Shown: piece after piece, positions 33,048 through 45,591 of the stretch
Layout: the number at the start of each line of letters is the position of its first letter
Position numbering within the stretch: position 1 is the first letter of the stretch
Source of the DNA: Limnoperna fortunei
Lineage: Eukaryota > Mollusca > Bivalvia > Mytilida > Modiolidae
Reading direction: 5' to 3'
Assembly (NCBI GenBank): GCA_944474755.1
Contig: OX104112.1
Span: 83,651,756-83,715,755 of the forward strand
DNA length: 64,000 bases
Position numbers and translations under genes: made by a program
Notes under the pieces: generated by a model
The model's database searches: none
What the model was told of the DNA's origin: nothing
What the model saw: only the letters and a program-made list of their open reading frames with translations

Positions 33048-33365
33048 TATAGTTTTGTTGTTTTCTCCAATATCTTTTTAAAAAGACACGAACTACCAAA
33101 CCAGTCTAATGTCCGTCTGAGAATAGTATTCCCGATGAAGAGATGCAAATCTCTACGGTTTACTGTAAATCCGTTTTGCTAACAAGAATGTCGATTTCTC
33201 TCCCCATTTGATATTTATTCATAAACAAAGTGCTAGGGTGTGCTTTCAGTATAAACTAACACATTTTCACCTCAGCGGACGTCATATAAATATAAACTGC
33301 TGTAGTTTATCCCGACGTTGTTGAGAAGGTTTAAATATAGTTAATTTCATCTACTAACCTCAATG

Positions 33366-33439
33366 GGCCGGTTAGCTCAGTTGGTTAGAGCGTCGTGCTA
33401 ATAACGCGAAGGCCGTGGGTTCGATCCCCACACTGGCCA
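33366..33439 (+). tRNA. tRNA-Ile-AAT: tRNA-Ile(AAT), copy 86
   Basis: Consensus sequence. Spacer T at 33677. Confidence 0.97.
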
Positions 33440-33757
33440 TATAGTTTTGTTGTTTTCTCCAATATCTTTTTAAAAAGACACGAACTACCAAACCAGTCTA
33501 ATGTCCGTCTGAGAATAGTATTCCCGATGAAGAGATGCAAATCTCTACGGTTTACTGTAAATCCGTTTTGCTAACAAGAATGTCGATTTCTCTCCCCATT
33601 TGATATTTATTCATAAACAAAGTGCTAGGGTGTGCTTTCAGTATAAACTAACACATTTTCACCTCAGCGGACGTCATATAAATATAAACTGCTGTAGTTT
33701 ATCCCGACGTTGTTGAGAAGGTTTAAATATAGTTAATTTCATCTACTAACCTCAATG

Positions 33758-33831
33758 GGCCGGTTAGCTCAGTTGGTTAGAGCGTCGTGCTAATAACGCG
33801 AAGGCCGTGGGTTCGATCCCCACACTGGCCA
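33758..33831 (+). tRNA. tRNA-Ile-AAT: tRNA-Ile(AAT), copy 87
   Basis: Consensus sequence. Spacer C at 34069. Confidence 0.97.
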
Positions 33832-34149
33832 TATAGTTTTGTTGTTTTCTCCAATATCTTTTTAAAAAGACACGAACTACCAAACCAGTCTAATGTCCGT
33901 CTGAGAATAGTATTCCCGATGAAGAGATGCAAATCTCTACGGTTTACTGTAAATCCGTTTTGCTAACAAGAATGTCGATTTCTCTCCCCATTTGATATTT
34001 ATTCATAAACAAAGTGCTAGGGTGTGCTTTCAGTATAAACTAACACATTTTCACCTCAGCGGACGTCACATAAATATAAACTGCTGTAGTTTATCCCGAC
34101 GTTGTTGAGAAGGTTTAAATATAGTTAATTTCATCTACTAACCTCAATG

Positions 34150-34223
34150 GGCCGGTTAGCTCAGTTGGTTAGAGCGTCGTGCTAATAACGCGAAGGCCGT
34201 GGGTTCGATCCCCACACTGGCCA
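34150..34223 (+). tRNA. tRNA-Ile-AAT: tRNA-Ile(AAT), copy 88
   Basis: Consensus sequence. Spacer T at 34461. Confidence 0.97.
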
Positions 34224-34541
34224 TATAGTTTTGTTGTTTTCTCCAATATCTTTTTAAAAAGACACGAACTACCAAACCAGTCTAATGTCCGTCTGAGAAT
34301 AGTATTCCCGATGAAGAGATGCAAATCTCTACGGTTTACTGTAAATCCGTTTTGCTAACAAGAATGTCGATTTCTCTCCCCATTTGATATTTATTCATAA
34401 ACAAAGTGCTAGGGTGTGCTTTCAGTATAAACTAACACATTTTCACCTCAGCGGACGTCATATAAATATAAACTGCTGTAGTTTATCCCGACGTTGTTGA
34501 GAAGGTTTAAATATAGTTAATTTCATCTACTAACCTCAATG

Positions 34542-34615
34542 GGCCGGTTAGCTCAGTTGGTTAGAGCGTCGTGCTAATAACGCGAAGGCCGTGGGTTCGA
34601 TCCCCACACTGGCCA
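34542..34615 (+). tRNA. tRNA-Ile-AAT: tRNA-Ile(AAT), copy 89
   Basis: Consensus sequence. Spacer T at 34853. Confidence 0.97.
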
Positions 34616-34933
34616 TATAGTTTTGTTGTTTTCTCCAATATCTTTTTAAAAAGACACGAACTACCAAACCAGTCTAATGTCCGTCTGAGAATAGTATTCC
34701 CGATGAAGAGATGCAAATCTCTACGGTTTACTGTAAATCCGTTTTGCTAACAAGAATGTCGATTTCTCTCCCCATTTGATATTTATTCATAAACAAAGTG
34801 CTAGGGTGTGCTTTCAGTATAAACTAACACATTTTCACCTCAGCGGACGTCATATAAATATAAACTGCTGTAGTTTATCCCGACGTTGTTGAGAAGGTTT
34901 AAATATAGTTAATTTCATCTACTAACCTCAATG

Positions 34934-35007
34934 GGCCGGTTAGCTCAGTTGGTTAGAGCGTCGTGCTAATAACGCGAAGGCCGTGGGTTCGATCCCCACA
35001 CTGGCCA
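34934..35007 (+). tRNA. tRNA-Ile-AAT: tRNA-Ile(AAT), copy 90
   Basis: Consensus sequence. Spacer C at 35245. Confidence 0.97.
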
Positions 35008-35325
35008 TATAGTTTTGTTGTTTTCTCCAATATCTTTTTAAAAAGACACGAACTACCAAACCAGTCTAATGTCCGTCTGAGAATAGTATTCCCGATGAAG
35101 AGATGCAAATCTCTACGGTTTACTGTAAATCCGTTTTGCTAACAAGAATGTCGATTTCTCTCCCCATTTGATATTTATTCATAAACAAAGTGCTAGGGTG
35201 TGCTTTCAGTATAAACTAACACATTTTCACCTCAGCGGACGTCACATAAATATAAACTGCTGTAGTTTATCCCGACGTTGTTGAGAAGGTTTAAATATAG
35301 TTAATTTCATCTACTAACCTCAATG

Positions 35326-35399
35326 GGCCGGTTAGCTCAGTTGGTTAGAGCGTCGTGCTAATAACGCGAAGGCCGTGGGTTCGATCCCCACACTGGCCA
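35326..35399 (+). tRNA. tRNA-Ile-AAT: tRNA-Ile(AAT), copy 91
   Basis: Consensus sequence. Spacer T at 35637. Confidence 0.97.
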
Positions 35400-35717
35400 T
35401 ATAGTTTTGTTGTTTTCTCCAATATCTTTTTAAAAAGACACGAACTACCAAACCAGTCTAATGTCCGTCTGAGAATAGTATTCCCGATGAAGAGATGCAA
35501 ATCTCTACGGTTTACTGTAAATCCGTTTTGCTAACAAGAATGTCGATTTCTCTCCCCATTTGATATTTATTCATAAACAAAGTGCTAGGGTGTGCTTTCA
35601 GTATAAACTAACACATTTTCACCTCAGCGGACGTCATATAAATATAAACTGCTGTAGTTTATCCCGACGTTGTTGAGAAGGTTTAAATATAGTTAATTTC
35701 ATCTACTAACCTCAATG

Positions 35718-35791
35718 GGCCGGTTAGCTCAGTTGGTTAGAGCGTCGTGCTAATAACGCGAAGGCCGTGGGTTCGATCCCCACACTGGCCA
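35718..35791 (+). tRNA. tRNA-Ile-AAT: tRNA-Ile(AAT), copy 92
   Basis: Consensus sequence. Spacer C at 36029, and private T to C at 36052 in the 7-bp inverted repeat. Confidence 0.97.
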
Positions 35792-36109
35792 TATAGTTTT
35801 GTTGTTTTCTCCAATATCTTTTTAAAAAGACACGAACTACCAAACCAGTCTAATGTCCGTCTGAGAATAGTATTCCCGATGAAGAGATGCAAATCTCTAC
35901 GGTTTACTGTAAATCCGTTTTGCTAACAAGAATGTCGATTTCTCTCCCCATTTGATATTTATTCATAAACAAAGTGCTAGGGTGTGCTTTCAGTATAAAC
36001 TAACACATTTTCACCTCAGCGGACGTCACATAAATATAAACTGCTGTAGTTCATCCCGACGTTGTTGAGAAGGTTTAAATATAGTTAATTTCATCTACTA
36101 ACCTCAATG

Positions 36110-36183
36110 GGCCGGTTAGCTCAGTTGGTTAGAGCGTCGTGCTAATAACGCGAAGGCCGTGGGTTCGATCCCCACACTGGCCA
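36110..36183 (+). tRNA. tRNA-Ile-AAT: tRNA-Ile(AAT), copy 93
   Basis: Consensus sequence. Spacer T at 36421. Confidence 0.97.
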
Positions 36184-36501
36184 TATAGTTTTGTTGTTTT
36201 CTCCAATATCTTTTTAAAAAGACACGAACTACCAAACCAGTCTAATGTCCGTCTGAGAATAGTATTCCCGATGAAGAGATGCAAATCTCTACGGTTTACT
36301 GTAAATCCGTTTTGCTAACAAGAATGTCGATTTCTCTCCCCATTTGATATTTATTCATAAACAAAGTGCTAGGGTGTGCTTTCAGTATAAACTAACACAT
36401 TTTCACCTCAGCGGACGTCATATAAATATAAACTGCTGTAGTTTATCCCGACGTTGTTGAGAAGGTTTAAATATAGTTAATTTCATCTACTAACCTCAAT
36501 G

Positions 36502-36575
36502 GGCCGGTTAGCTCAGTTGGTTAGAGCGTCGTGCTAATAACGCGAAGGCCGTGGGTTCGATCCCCACACTGGCCA
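36502..36575 (+). tRNA. tRNA-Ile-AAT: tRNA-Ile(AAT), copy 94
   Basis: Consensus sequence. Spacer T at 36813. Confidence 0.97.
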
Positions 36576-36893
36576 TATAGTTTTGTTGTTTTCTCCAATA
36601 TCTTTTTAAAAAGACACGAACTACCAAACCAGTCTAATGTCCGTCTGAGAATAGTATTCCCGATGAAGAGATGCAAATCTCTACGGTTTACTGTAAATCC
36701 GTTTTGCTAACAAGAATGTCGATTTCTCTCCCCATTTGATATTTATTCATAAACAAAGTGCTAGGGTGTGCTTTCAGTATAAACTAACACATTTTCACCT
36801 CAGCGGACGTCATATAAATATAAACTGCTGTAGTTTATCCCGACGTTGTTGAGAAGGTTTAAATATAGTTAATTTCATCTACTAACCTCAATG

Positions 36894-36967
36894 GGCCGGT
36901 TAGCTCAGTTGGTTAGAGCGTCGTGCTAATAACGCGAAGGCCGTGGGTTCGATCCCCACACTGGCCA
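36894..36967 (+). tRNA. tRNA-Ile-AAT: tRNA-Ile(AAT), copy 95
   Basis: Consensus sequence. Spacer T at 37205. Confidence 0.97.
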
Positions 36968-37285
36968 TATAGTTTTGTTGTTTTCTCCAATATCTTTTTA
37001 AAAAGACACGAACTACCAAACCAGTCTAATGTCCGTCTGAGAATAGTATTCCCGATGAAGAGATGCAAATCTCTACGGTTTACTGTAAATCCGTTTTGCT
37101 AACAAGAATGTCGATTTCTCTCCCCATTTGATATTTATTCATAAACAAAGTGCTAGGGTGTGCTTTCAGTATAAACTAACACATTTTCACCTCAGCGGAC
37201 GTCATATAAATATAAACTGCTGTAGTTTATCCCGACGTTGTTGAGAAGGTTTAAATATAGTTAATTTCATCTACTAACCTCAATG

Positions 37286-37359
37286 GGCCGGTTAGCTCAG
37301 TTGGTTAGAGCGTCGTGCTAATAACGCGAAGGCCGTGGGTTCGATCCCCACACTGGCCA
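37286..37359 (+). tRNA. tRNA-Ile-AAT: tRNA-Ile(AAT), copy 96
   Basis: Consensus sequence. Spacer T at 37597. Confidence 0.97.
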
Positions 37360-37677
37360 TATAGTTTTGTTGTTTTCTCCAATATCTTTTTAAAAAGACA
37401 CGAACTACCAAACCAGTCTAATGTCCGTCTGAGAATAGTATTCCCGATGAAGAGATGCAAATCTCTACGGTTTACTGTAAATCCGTTTTGCTAACAAGAA
37501 TGTCGATTTCTCTCCCCATTTGATATTTATTCATAAACAAAGTGCTAGGGTGTGCTTTCAGTATAAACTAACACATTTTCACCTCAGCGGACGTCATATA
37601 AATATAAACTGCTGTAGTTTATCCCGACGTTGTTGAGAAGGTTTAAATATAGTTAATTTCATCTACTAACCTCAATG

Positions 37678-37751
37678 GGCCGGTTAGCTCAGTTGGTTAG
37701 AGCGTCGTGCTAATAACGCGAAGGCCGTGGGTTCGATCCCCACACTGGCCA
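37678..37751 (+). tRNA. tRNA-Ile-AAT: tRNA-Ile(AAT), copy 97
   Basis: Consensus sequence. Spacer T at 37989. Confidence 0.97.
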
Positions 37752-38069
37752 TATAGTTTTGTTGTTTTCTCCAATATCTTTTTAAAAAGACACGAACTAC
37801 CAAACCAGTCTAATGTCCGTCTGAGAATAGTATTCCCGATGAAGAGATGCAAATCTCTACGGTTTACTGTAAATCCGTTTTGCTAACAAGAATGTCGATT
37901 TCTCTCCCCATTTGATATTTATTCATAAACAAAGTGCTAGGGTGTGCTTTCAGTATAAACTAACACATTTTCACCTCAGCGGACGTCATATAAATATAAA
38001 CTGCTGTAGTTTATCCCGACGTTGTTGAGAAGGTTTAAATATAGTTAATTTCATCTACTAACCTCAATG

Positions 38070-38143
38070 GGCCGGTTAGCTCAGTTGGTTAGAGCGTCGT
38101 GCTAATAACGCGAAGGCCGTGGGTTCGATCCCCACACTGGCCA
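38070..38143 (+). tRNA. tRNA-Ile-AAT: tRNA-Ile(AAT), copy 98
   Basis: Consensus sequence. Spacer T at 38381. Confidence 0.97.
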
Positions 38144-38461
38144 TATAGTTTTGTTGTTTTCTCCAATATCTTTTTAAAAAGACACGAACTACCAAACCAG
38201 TCTAATGTCCGTCTGAGAATAGTATTCCCGATGAAGAGATGCAAATCTCTACGGTTTACTGTAAATCCGTTTTGCTAACAAGAATGTCGATTTCTCTCCC
38301 CATTTGATATTTATTCATAAACAAAGTGCTAGGGTGTGCTTTCAGTATAAACTAACACATTTTCACCTCAGCGGACGTCATATAAATATAAACTGCTGTA
38401 GTTTATCCCGACGTTGTTGAGAAGGTTTAAATATAGTTAATTTCATCTACTAACCTCAATG

Positions 38462-38535
38462 GGCCGGTTAGCTCAGTTGGTTAGAGCGTCGTGCTAATAA
38501 CGCGAAGGCCGTGGGTTCGATCCCCACACTGGCCA
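38462..38535 (+). tRNA. tRNA-Ile-AAT: tRNA-Ile(AAT), copy 99
   Basis: Consensus sequence. Spacer C at 38773. Confidence 0.97.
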
Positions 38536-38853
38536 TATAGTTTTGTTGTTTTCTCCAATATCTTTTTAAAAAGACACGAACTACCAAACCAGTCTAATGT
38601 CCGTCTGAGAATAGTATTCCCGATGAAGAGATGCAAATCTCTACGGTTTACTGTAAATCCGTTTTGCTAACAAGAATGTCGATTTCTCTCCCCATTTGAT
38701 ATTTATTCATAAACAAAGTGCTAGGGTGTGCTTTCAGTATAAACTAACACATTTTCACCTCAGCGGACGTCACATAAATATAAACTGCTGTAGTTTATCC
38801 CGACGTTGTTGAGAAGGTTTAAATATAGTTAATTTCATCTACTAACCTCAATG

Positions 38854-38927
38854 GGCCGGTTAGCTCAGTTGGTTAGAGCGTCGTGCTAATAACGCGAAGG
38901 CCGTGGGTTCGATCCCCACACTGGCCA
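38854..38927 (+). tRNA. tRNA-Ile-AAT: tRNA-Ile(AAT), copy 100
   Basis: Consensus sequence. Spacer T at 39165. Confidence 0.97.
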
Positions 38928-39245
38928 TATAGTTTTGTTGTTTTCTCCAATATCTTTTTAAAAAGACACGAACTACCAAACCAGTCTAATGTCCGTCTGA
39001 GAATAGTATTCCCGATGAAGAGATGCAAATCTCTACGGTTTACTGTAAATCCGTTTTGCTAACAAGAATGTCGATTTCTCTCCCCATTTGATATTTATTC
39101 ATAAACAAAGTGCTAGGGTGTGCTTTCAGTATAAACTAACACATTTTCACCTCAGCGGACGTCATATAAATATAAACTGCTGTAGTTTATCCCGACGTTG
39201 TTGAGAAGGTTTAAATATAGTTAATTTCATCTACTAACCTCAATG

Positions 39246-39319
39246 GGCCGGTTAGCTCAGTTGGTTAGAGCGTCGTGCTAATAACGCGAAGGCCGTGGGT
39301 TCGATCCCCACACTGGCCA
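39246..39319 (+). tRNA. tRNA-Ile-AAT: tRNA-Ile(AAT), copy 101
   Basis: Consensus sequence. Spacer C at 39557. Confidence 0.97.
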
Positions 39320-39637
39320 TATAGTTTTGTTGTTTTCTCCAATATCTTTTTAAAAAGACACGAACTACCAAACCAGTCTAATGTCCGTCTGAGAATAGTA
39401 TTCCCGATGAAGAGATGCAAATCTCTACGGTTTACTGTAAATCCGTTTTGCTAACAAGAATGTCGATTTCTCTCCCCATTTGATATTTATTCATAAACAA
39501 AGTGCTAGGGTGTGCTTTCAGTATAAACTAACACATTTTCACCTCAGCGGACGTCACATAAATATAAACTGCTGTAGTTTATCCCGACGTTGTTGAGAAG
39601 GTTTAAATATAGTTAATTTCATCTACTAACCTCAATG

Positions 39638-39711
39638 GGCCGGTTAGCTCAGTTGGTTAGAGCGTCGTGCTAATAACGCGAAGGCCGTGGGTTCGATCCC
39701 CACACTGGCCA
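39638..39711 (+). tRNA. tRNA-Ile-AAT: tRNA-Ile(AAT), copy 102
   Basis: Consensus sequence. Spacer T at 39949. Confidence 0.97.
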
Positions 39712-40029
39712 TATAGTTTTGTTGTTTTCTCCAATATCTTTTTAAAAAGACACGAACTACCAAACCAGTCTAATGTCCGTCTGAGAATAGTATTCCCGAT
39801 GAAGAGATGCAAATCTCTACGGTTTACTGTAAATCCGTTTTGCTAACAAGAATGTCGATTTCTCTCCCCATTTGATATTTATTCATAAACAAAGTGCTAG
39901 GGTGTGCTTTCAGTATAAACTAACACATTTTCACCTCAGCGGACGTCATATAAATATAAACTGCTGTAGTTTATCCCGACGTTGTTGAGAAGGTTTAAAT
40001 ATAGTTAATTTCATCTACTAACCTCAATG

Positions 40030-40103
40030 GGCCGGTTAGCTCAGTTGGTTAGAGCGTCGTGCTAATAACGCGAAGGCCGTGGGTTCGATCCCCACACTGG
40101 CCA
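40030..40103 (+). tRNA. tRNA-Ile-AAT: tRNA-Ile(AAT), copy 103
   Basis: Consensus sequence. Spacer T at 40341. Confidence 0.97.
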
Positions 40104-40421
40104 TATAGTTTTGTTGTTTTCTCCAATATCTTTTTAAAAAGACACGAACTACCAAACCAGTCTAATGTCCGTCTGAGAATAGTATTCCCGATGAAGAGAT
40201 GCAAATCTCTACGGTTTACTGTAAATCCGTTTTGCTAACAAGAATGTCGATTTCTCTCCCCATTTGATATTTATTCATAAACAAAGTGCTAGGGTGTGCT
40301 TTCAGTATAAACTAACACATTTTCACCTCAGCGGACGTCATATAAATATAAACTGCTGTAGTTTATCCCGACGTTGTTGAGAAGGTTTAAATATAGTTAA
40401 TTTCATCTACTAACCTCAATG

Positions 40422-40495
40422 GGCCGGTTAGCTCAGTTGGTTAGAGCGTCGTGCTAATAACGCGAAGGCCGTGGGTTCGATCCCCACACTGGCCA
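40422..40495 (+). tRNA. tRNA-Ile-AAT: tRNA-Ile(AAT), copy 104
   Basis: Consensus sequence. Spacer T at 40733. Confidence 0.97.
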
Positions 40496-40813
40496 TATAG
40501 TTTTGTTGTTTTCTCCAATATCTTTTTAAAAAGACACGAACTACCAAACCAGTCTAATGTCCGTCTGAGAATAGTATTCCCGATGAAGAGATGCAAATCT
40601 CTACGGTTTACTGTAAATCCGTTTTGCTAACAAGAATGTCGATTTCTCTCCCCATTTGATATTTATTCATAAACAAAGTGCTAGGGTGTGCTTTCAGTAT
40701 AAACTAACACATTTTCACCTCAGCGGACGTCATATAAATATAAACTGCTGTAGTTTATCCCGACGTTGTTGAGAAGGTTTAAATATAGTTAATTTCATCT
40801 ACTAACCTCAATG

Positions 40814-40887
40814 GGCCGGTTAGCTCAGTTGGTTAGAGCGTCGTGCTAATAACGCGAAGGCCGTGGGTTCGATCCCCACACTGGCCA
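40814..40887 (+). tRNA. tRNA-Ile-AAT: tRNA-Ile(AAT), copy 105
   Basis: Consensus sequence. Spacer C at 41125. Confidence 0.97.
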
Positions 40888-41205
40888 TATAGTTTTGTTG
40901 TTTTCTCCAATATCTTTTTAAAAAGACACGAACTACCAAACCAGTCTAATGTCCGTCTGAGAATAGTATTCCCGATGAAGAGATGCAAATCTCTACGGTT
41001 TACTGTAAATCCGTTTTGCTAACAAGAATGTCGATTTCTCTCCCCATTTGATATTTATTCATAAACAAAGTGCTAGGGTGTGCTTTCAGTATAAACTAAC
41101 ACATTTTCACCTCAGCGGACGTCACATAAATATAAACTGCTGTAGTTTATCCCGACGTTGTTGAGAAGGTTTAAATATAGTTAATTTCATCTACTAACCT
41201 CAATG

Positions 41206-41279
41206 GGCCGGTTAGCTCAGTTGGTTAGAGCGTCGTGCTAATAACGCGAAGGCCGTGGGTTCGATCCCCACACTGGCCA
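41206..41279 (+). tRNA. tRNA-Ile-AAT: tRNA-Ile(AAT), copy 106
   Basis: Consensus sequence. Spacer T at 41517. Confidence 0.97.
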
Positions 41280-41597
41280 TATAGTTTTGTTGTTTTCTCC
41301 AATATCTTTTTAAAAAGACACGAACTACCAAACCAGTCTAATGTCCGTCTGAGAATAGTATTCCCGATGAAGAGATGCAAATCTCTACGGTTTACTGTAA
41401 ATCCGTTTTGCTAACAAGAATGTCGATTTCTCTCCCCATTTGATATTTATTCATAAACAAAGTGCTAGGGTGTGCTTTCAGTATAAACTAACACATTTTC
41501 ACCTCAGCGGACGTCATATAAATATAAACTGCTGTAGTTTATCCCGACGTTGTTGAGAAGGTTTAAATATAGTTAATTTCATCTACTAACCTCAATG

Positions 41598-41671
41598 GGC
41601 CGGTTAGCTCAGTTGGTTAGAGCGTCGTGCTAATAACGCGAAGGCCGTGGGTTCGATCCCCACACTGGCCA
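41598..41671 (+). tRNA. tRNA-Ile-AAT: tRNA-Ile(AAT), copy 107
   Basis: Consensus sequence. Spacer C at 41909. Confidence 0.97.
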
Positions 41672-41989
41672 TATAGTTTTGTTGTTTTCTCCAATATCTT
41701 TTTAAAAAGACACGAACTACCAAACCAGTCTAATGTCCGTCTGAGAATAGTATTCCCGATGAAGAGATGCAAATCTCTACGGTTTACTGTAAATCCGTTT
41801 TGCTAACAAGAATGTCGATTTCTCTCCCCATTTGATATTTATTCATAAACAAAGTGCTAGGGTGTGCTTTCAGTATAAACTAACACATTTTCACCTCAGC
41901 GGACGTCACATAAATATAAACTGCTGTAGTTTATCCCGACGTTGTTGAGAAGGTTTAAATATAGTTAATTTCATCTACTAACCTCAATG

Positions 41990-42063
41990 GGCCGGTTAGC
42001 TCAGTTGGTTAGAGCGTCGTGCTAATAACGCGAAGGCCGTGGGTTCGATCCCCACACTGGCCA
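41990..42063 (+). tRNA. tRNA-Ile-AAT: tRNA-Ile(AAT), copy 108
   Basis: Consensus sequence. Spacer T at 42301, and private C to T at 42316. Confidence 0.97.
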
Positions 42064-42381
42064 TATAGTTTTGTTGTTTTCTCCAATATCTTTTTAAAAA
42101 GACACGAACTACCAAACCAGTCTAATGTCCGTCTGAGAATAGTATTCCCGATGAAGAGATGCAAATCTCTACGGTTTACTGTAAATCCGTTTTGCTAACA
42201 AGAATGTCGATTTCTCTCCCCATTTGATATTTATTCATAAACAAAGTGCTAGGGTGTGCTTTCAGTATAAACTAACACATTTTCACCTCAGCGGACGTCA
42301 TATAAATATAAACTGTTGTAGTTTATCCCGACGTTGTTGAGAAGGTTTAAATATAGTTAATTTCATCTACTAACCTCAATG

Positions 42382-42455
42382 GGCCGGTTAGCTCAGTTGG
42401 TTAGAGCGTCGTGCTAATAACGCGAAGGCCGTGGGTTCGATCCCCACACTGGCCA
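42382..42455 (+). tRNA. tRNA-Ile-AAT: tRNA-Ile(AAT), copy 109
   Basis: Consensus sequence. Spacer T at 42693. Confidence 0.97.
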
Positions 42456-42773
42456 TATAGTTTTGTTGTTTTCTCCAATATCTTTTTAAAAAGACACGAA
42501 CTACCAAACCAGTCTAATGTCCGTCTGAGAATAGTATTCCCGATGAAGAGATGCAAATCTCTACGGTTTACTGTAAATCCGTTTTGCTAACAAGAATGTC
42601 GATTTCTCTCCCCATTTGATATTTATTCATAAACAAAGTGCTAGGGTGTGCTTTCAGTATAAACTAACACATTTTCACCTCAGCGGACGTCATATAAATA
42701 TAAACTGCTGTAGTTTATCCCGACGTTGTTGAGAAGGTTTAAATATAGTTAATTTCATCTACTAACCTCAATG

Positions 42774-42847
42774 GGCCGGTTAGCTCAGTTGGTTAGAGCG
42801 TCGTGCTAATAACGCGAAGGCCGTGGGTTCGATCCCCACACTGGCCA
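42774..42847 (+). tRNA. tRNA-Ile-AAT: tRNA-Ile(AAT), copy 110
   Basis: Consensus sequence. Spacer T at 43085. Confidence 0.97.
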
Positions 42848-43165
42848 TATAGTTTTGTTGTTTTCTCCAATATCTTTTTAAAAAGACACGAACTACCAAA
42901 CCAGTCTAATGTCCGTCTGAGAATAGTATTCCCGATGAAGAGATGCAAATCTCTACGGTTTACTGTAAATCCGTTTTGCTAACAAGAATGTCGATTTCTC
43001 TCCCCATTTGATATTTATTCATAAACAAAGTGCTAGGGTGTGCTTTCAGTATAAACTAACACATTTTCACCTCAGCGGACGTCATATAAATATAAACTGC
43101 TGTAGTTTATCCCGACGTTGTTGAGAAGGTTTAAATATAGTTAATTTCATCTACTAACCTCAATG

Positions 43166-43239
43166 GGCCGGTTAGCTCAGTTGGTTAGAGCGTCGTGCTA
43201 ATAACGCGAAGGCCGTGGGTTCGATCCCCACACTGGCCA
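43166..43239 (+). tRNA. tRNA-Ile-AAT: tRNA-Ile(AAT), copy 111
   Basis: Consensus sequence. Spacer T at 43477. Confidence 0.97.
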
Positions 43240-43557
43240 TATAGTTTTGTTGTTTTCTCCAATATCTTTTTAAAAAGACACGAACTACCAAACCAGTCTA
43301 ATGTCCGTCTGAGAATAGTATTCCCGATGAAGAGATGCAAATCTCTACGGTTTACTGTAAATCCGTTTTGCTAACAAGAATGTCGATTTCTCTCCCCATT
43401 TGATATTTATTCATAAACAAAGTGCTAGGGTGTGCTTTCAGTATAAACTAACACATTTTCACCTCAGCGGACGTCATATAAATATAAACTGCTGTAGTTT
43501 ATCCCGACGTTGTTGAGAAGGTTTAAATATAGTTAATTTCATCTACTAACCTCAATG

Positions 43558-43631
43558 GGCCGGTTAGCTCAGTTGGTTAGAGCGTCGTGCTAATAACGCG
43601 AAGGCCGTGGGTTCGATCCCCACACTGGCCA
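43558..43631 (+). tRNA. tRNA-Ile-AAT: tRNA-Ile(AAT), copy 112
   Basis: Consensus sequence. Spacer T at 43869. Confidence 0.97.
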
Positions 43632-43949
43632 TATAGTTTTGTTGTTTTCTCCAATATCTTTTTAAAAAGACACGAACTACCAAACCAGTCTAATGTCCGT
43701 CTGAGAATAGTATTCCCGATGAAGAGATGCAAATCTCTACGGTTTACTGTAAATCCGTTTTGCTAACAAGAATGTCGATTTCTCTCCCCATTTGATATTT
43801 ATTCATAAACAAAGTGCTAGGGTGTGCTTTCAGTATAAACTAACACATTTTCACCTCAGCGGACGTCATATAAATATAAACTGCTGTAGTTTATCCCGAC
43901 GTTGTTGAGAAGGTTTAAATATAGTTAATTTCATCTACTAACCTCAATG

Positions 43950-44023
43950 GGCCGGTTAGCTCAGTTGGTTAGAGCGTCGTGCTAATAACGCGAAGGCCGT
44001 GGGTTCGATCCCCACACTGGCCA
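43950..44023 (+). tRNA. tRNA-Ile-AAT: tRNA-Ile(AAT), copy 113
   Basis: Consensus sequence. Spacer C at 44261. After this copy only copy 130 carries C. Confidence 0.97.
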
Positions 44024-44341
44024 TATAGTTTTGTTGTTTTCTCCAATATCTTTTTAAAAAGACACGAACTACCAAACCAGTCTAATGTCCGTCTGAGAAT
44101 AGTATTCCCGATGAAGAGATGCAAATCTCTACGGTTTACTGTAAATCCGTTTTGCTAACAAGAATGTCGATTTCTCTCCCCATTTGATATTTATTCATAA
44201 ACAAAGTGCTAGGGTGTGCTTTCAGTATAAACTAACACATTTTCACCTCAGCGGACGTCACATAAATATAAACTGCTGTAGTTTATCCCGACGTTGTTGA
44301 GAAGGTTTAAATATAGTTAATTTCATCTACTAACCTCAATG

Positions 44342-44415
44342 GGCCGGTTAGCTCAGTTGGTTAGAGCGTCGTGCTAATAACGCGAAGGCCGTGGGTTCGA
44401 TCCCCACACTGGCCA
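44342..44415 (+). tRNA. tRNA-Ile-AAT: tRNA-Ile(AAT), copy 114
   Basis: Consensus sequence. Spacer T at 44653. Confidence 0.97.
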
Positions 44416-44733
44416 TATAGTTTTGTTGTTTTCTCCAATATCTTTTTAAAAAGACACGAACTACCAAACCAGTCTAATGTCCGTCTGAGAATAGTATTCC
44501 CGATGAAGAGATGCAAATCTCTACGGTTTACTGTAAATCCGTTTTGCTAACAAGAATGTCGATTTCTCTCCCCATTTGATATTTATTCATAAACAAAGTG
44601 CTAGGGTGTGCTTTCAGTATAAACTAACACATTTTCACCTCAGCGGACGTCATATAAATATAAACTGCTGTAGTTTATCCCGACGTTGTTGAGAAGGTTT
44701 AAATATAGTTAATTTCATCTACTAACCTCAATG

Positions 44734-44807
44734 GGCCGGTTAGCTCAGTTGGTTAGAGCGTCGTGCTAATAACGCGAAGGCCGTGGGTTCGATCCCCACA
44801 CTGGCCA
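44734..44807 (+). tRNA. tRNA-Ile-AAT: tRNA-Ile(AAT), copy 115
   Basis: Consensus sequence. Spacer T at 45045. Confidence 0.97.
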
Positions 44808-45125
44808 TATAGTTTTGTTGTTTTCTCCAATATCTTTTTAAAAAGACACGAACTACCAAACCAGTCTAATGTCCGTCTGAGAATAGTATTCCCGATGAAG
44901 AGATGCAAATCTCTACGGTTTACTGTAAATCCGTTTTGCTAACAAGAATGTCGATTTCTCTCCCCATTTGATATTTATTCATAAACAAAGTGCTAGGGTG
45001 TGCTTTCAGTATAAACTAACACATTTTCACCTCAGCGGACGTCATATAAATATAAACTGCTGTAGTTTATCCCGACGTTGTTGAGAAGGTTTAAATATAG
45101 TTAATTTCATCTACTAACCTCAATG

Positions 45126-45199
45126 GGCCGGTTAGCTCAGTTGGTTAGAGCGTCGTGCTAATAACGCGAAGGCCGTGGGTTCGATCCCCACACTGGCCA
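45126..45199 (+). tRNA. tRNA-Ile-AAT: tRNA-Ile(AAT), copy 116
   Basis: Consensus sequence. Spacer T at 45437. Confidence 0.97.
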
Positions 45200-45517
45200 T
45201 ATAGTTTTGTTGTTTTCTCCAATATCTTTTTAAAAAGACACGAACTACCAAACCAGTCTAATGTCCGTCTGAGAATAGTATTCCCGATGAAGAGATGCAA
45301 ATCTCTACGGTTTACTGTAAATCCGTTTTGCTAACAAGAATGTCGATTTCTCTCCCCATTTGATATTTATTCATAAACAAAGTGCTAGGGTGTGCTTTCA
45401 GTATAAACTAACACATTTTCACCTCAGCGGACGTCATATAAATATAAACTGCTGTAGTTTATCCCGACGTTGTTGAGAAGGTTTAAATATAGTTAATTTC
45501 ATCTACTAACCTCAATG

Positions 45518-45591
45518 GGCCGGTTAGCTCAGTTGGTTAGAGCGTCGTGCTAATAACGCGAAGGCCGTGGGTTCGATCCCCACACTGGCCA
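45518..45591 (+). tRNA. tRNA-Ile-AAT: tRNA-Ile(AAT), copy 117
   Basis: Consensus sequence. Spacer T at 45829. Confidence 0.97.
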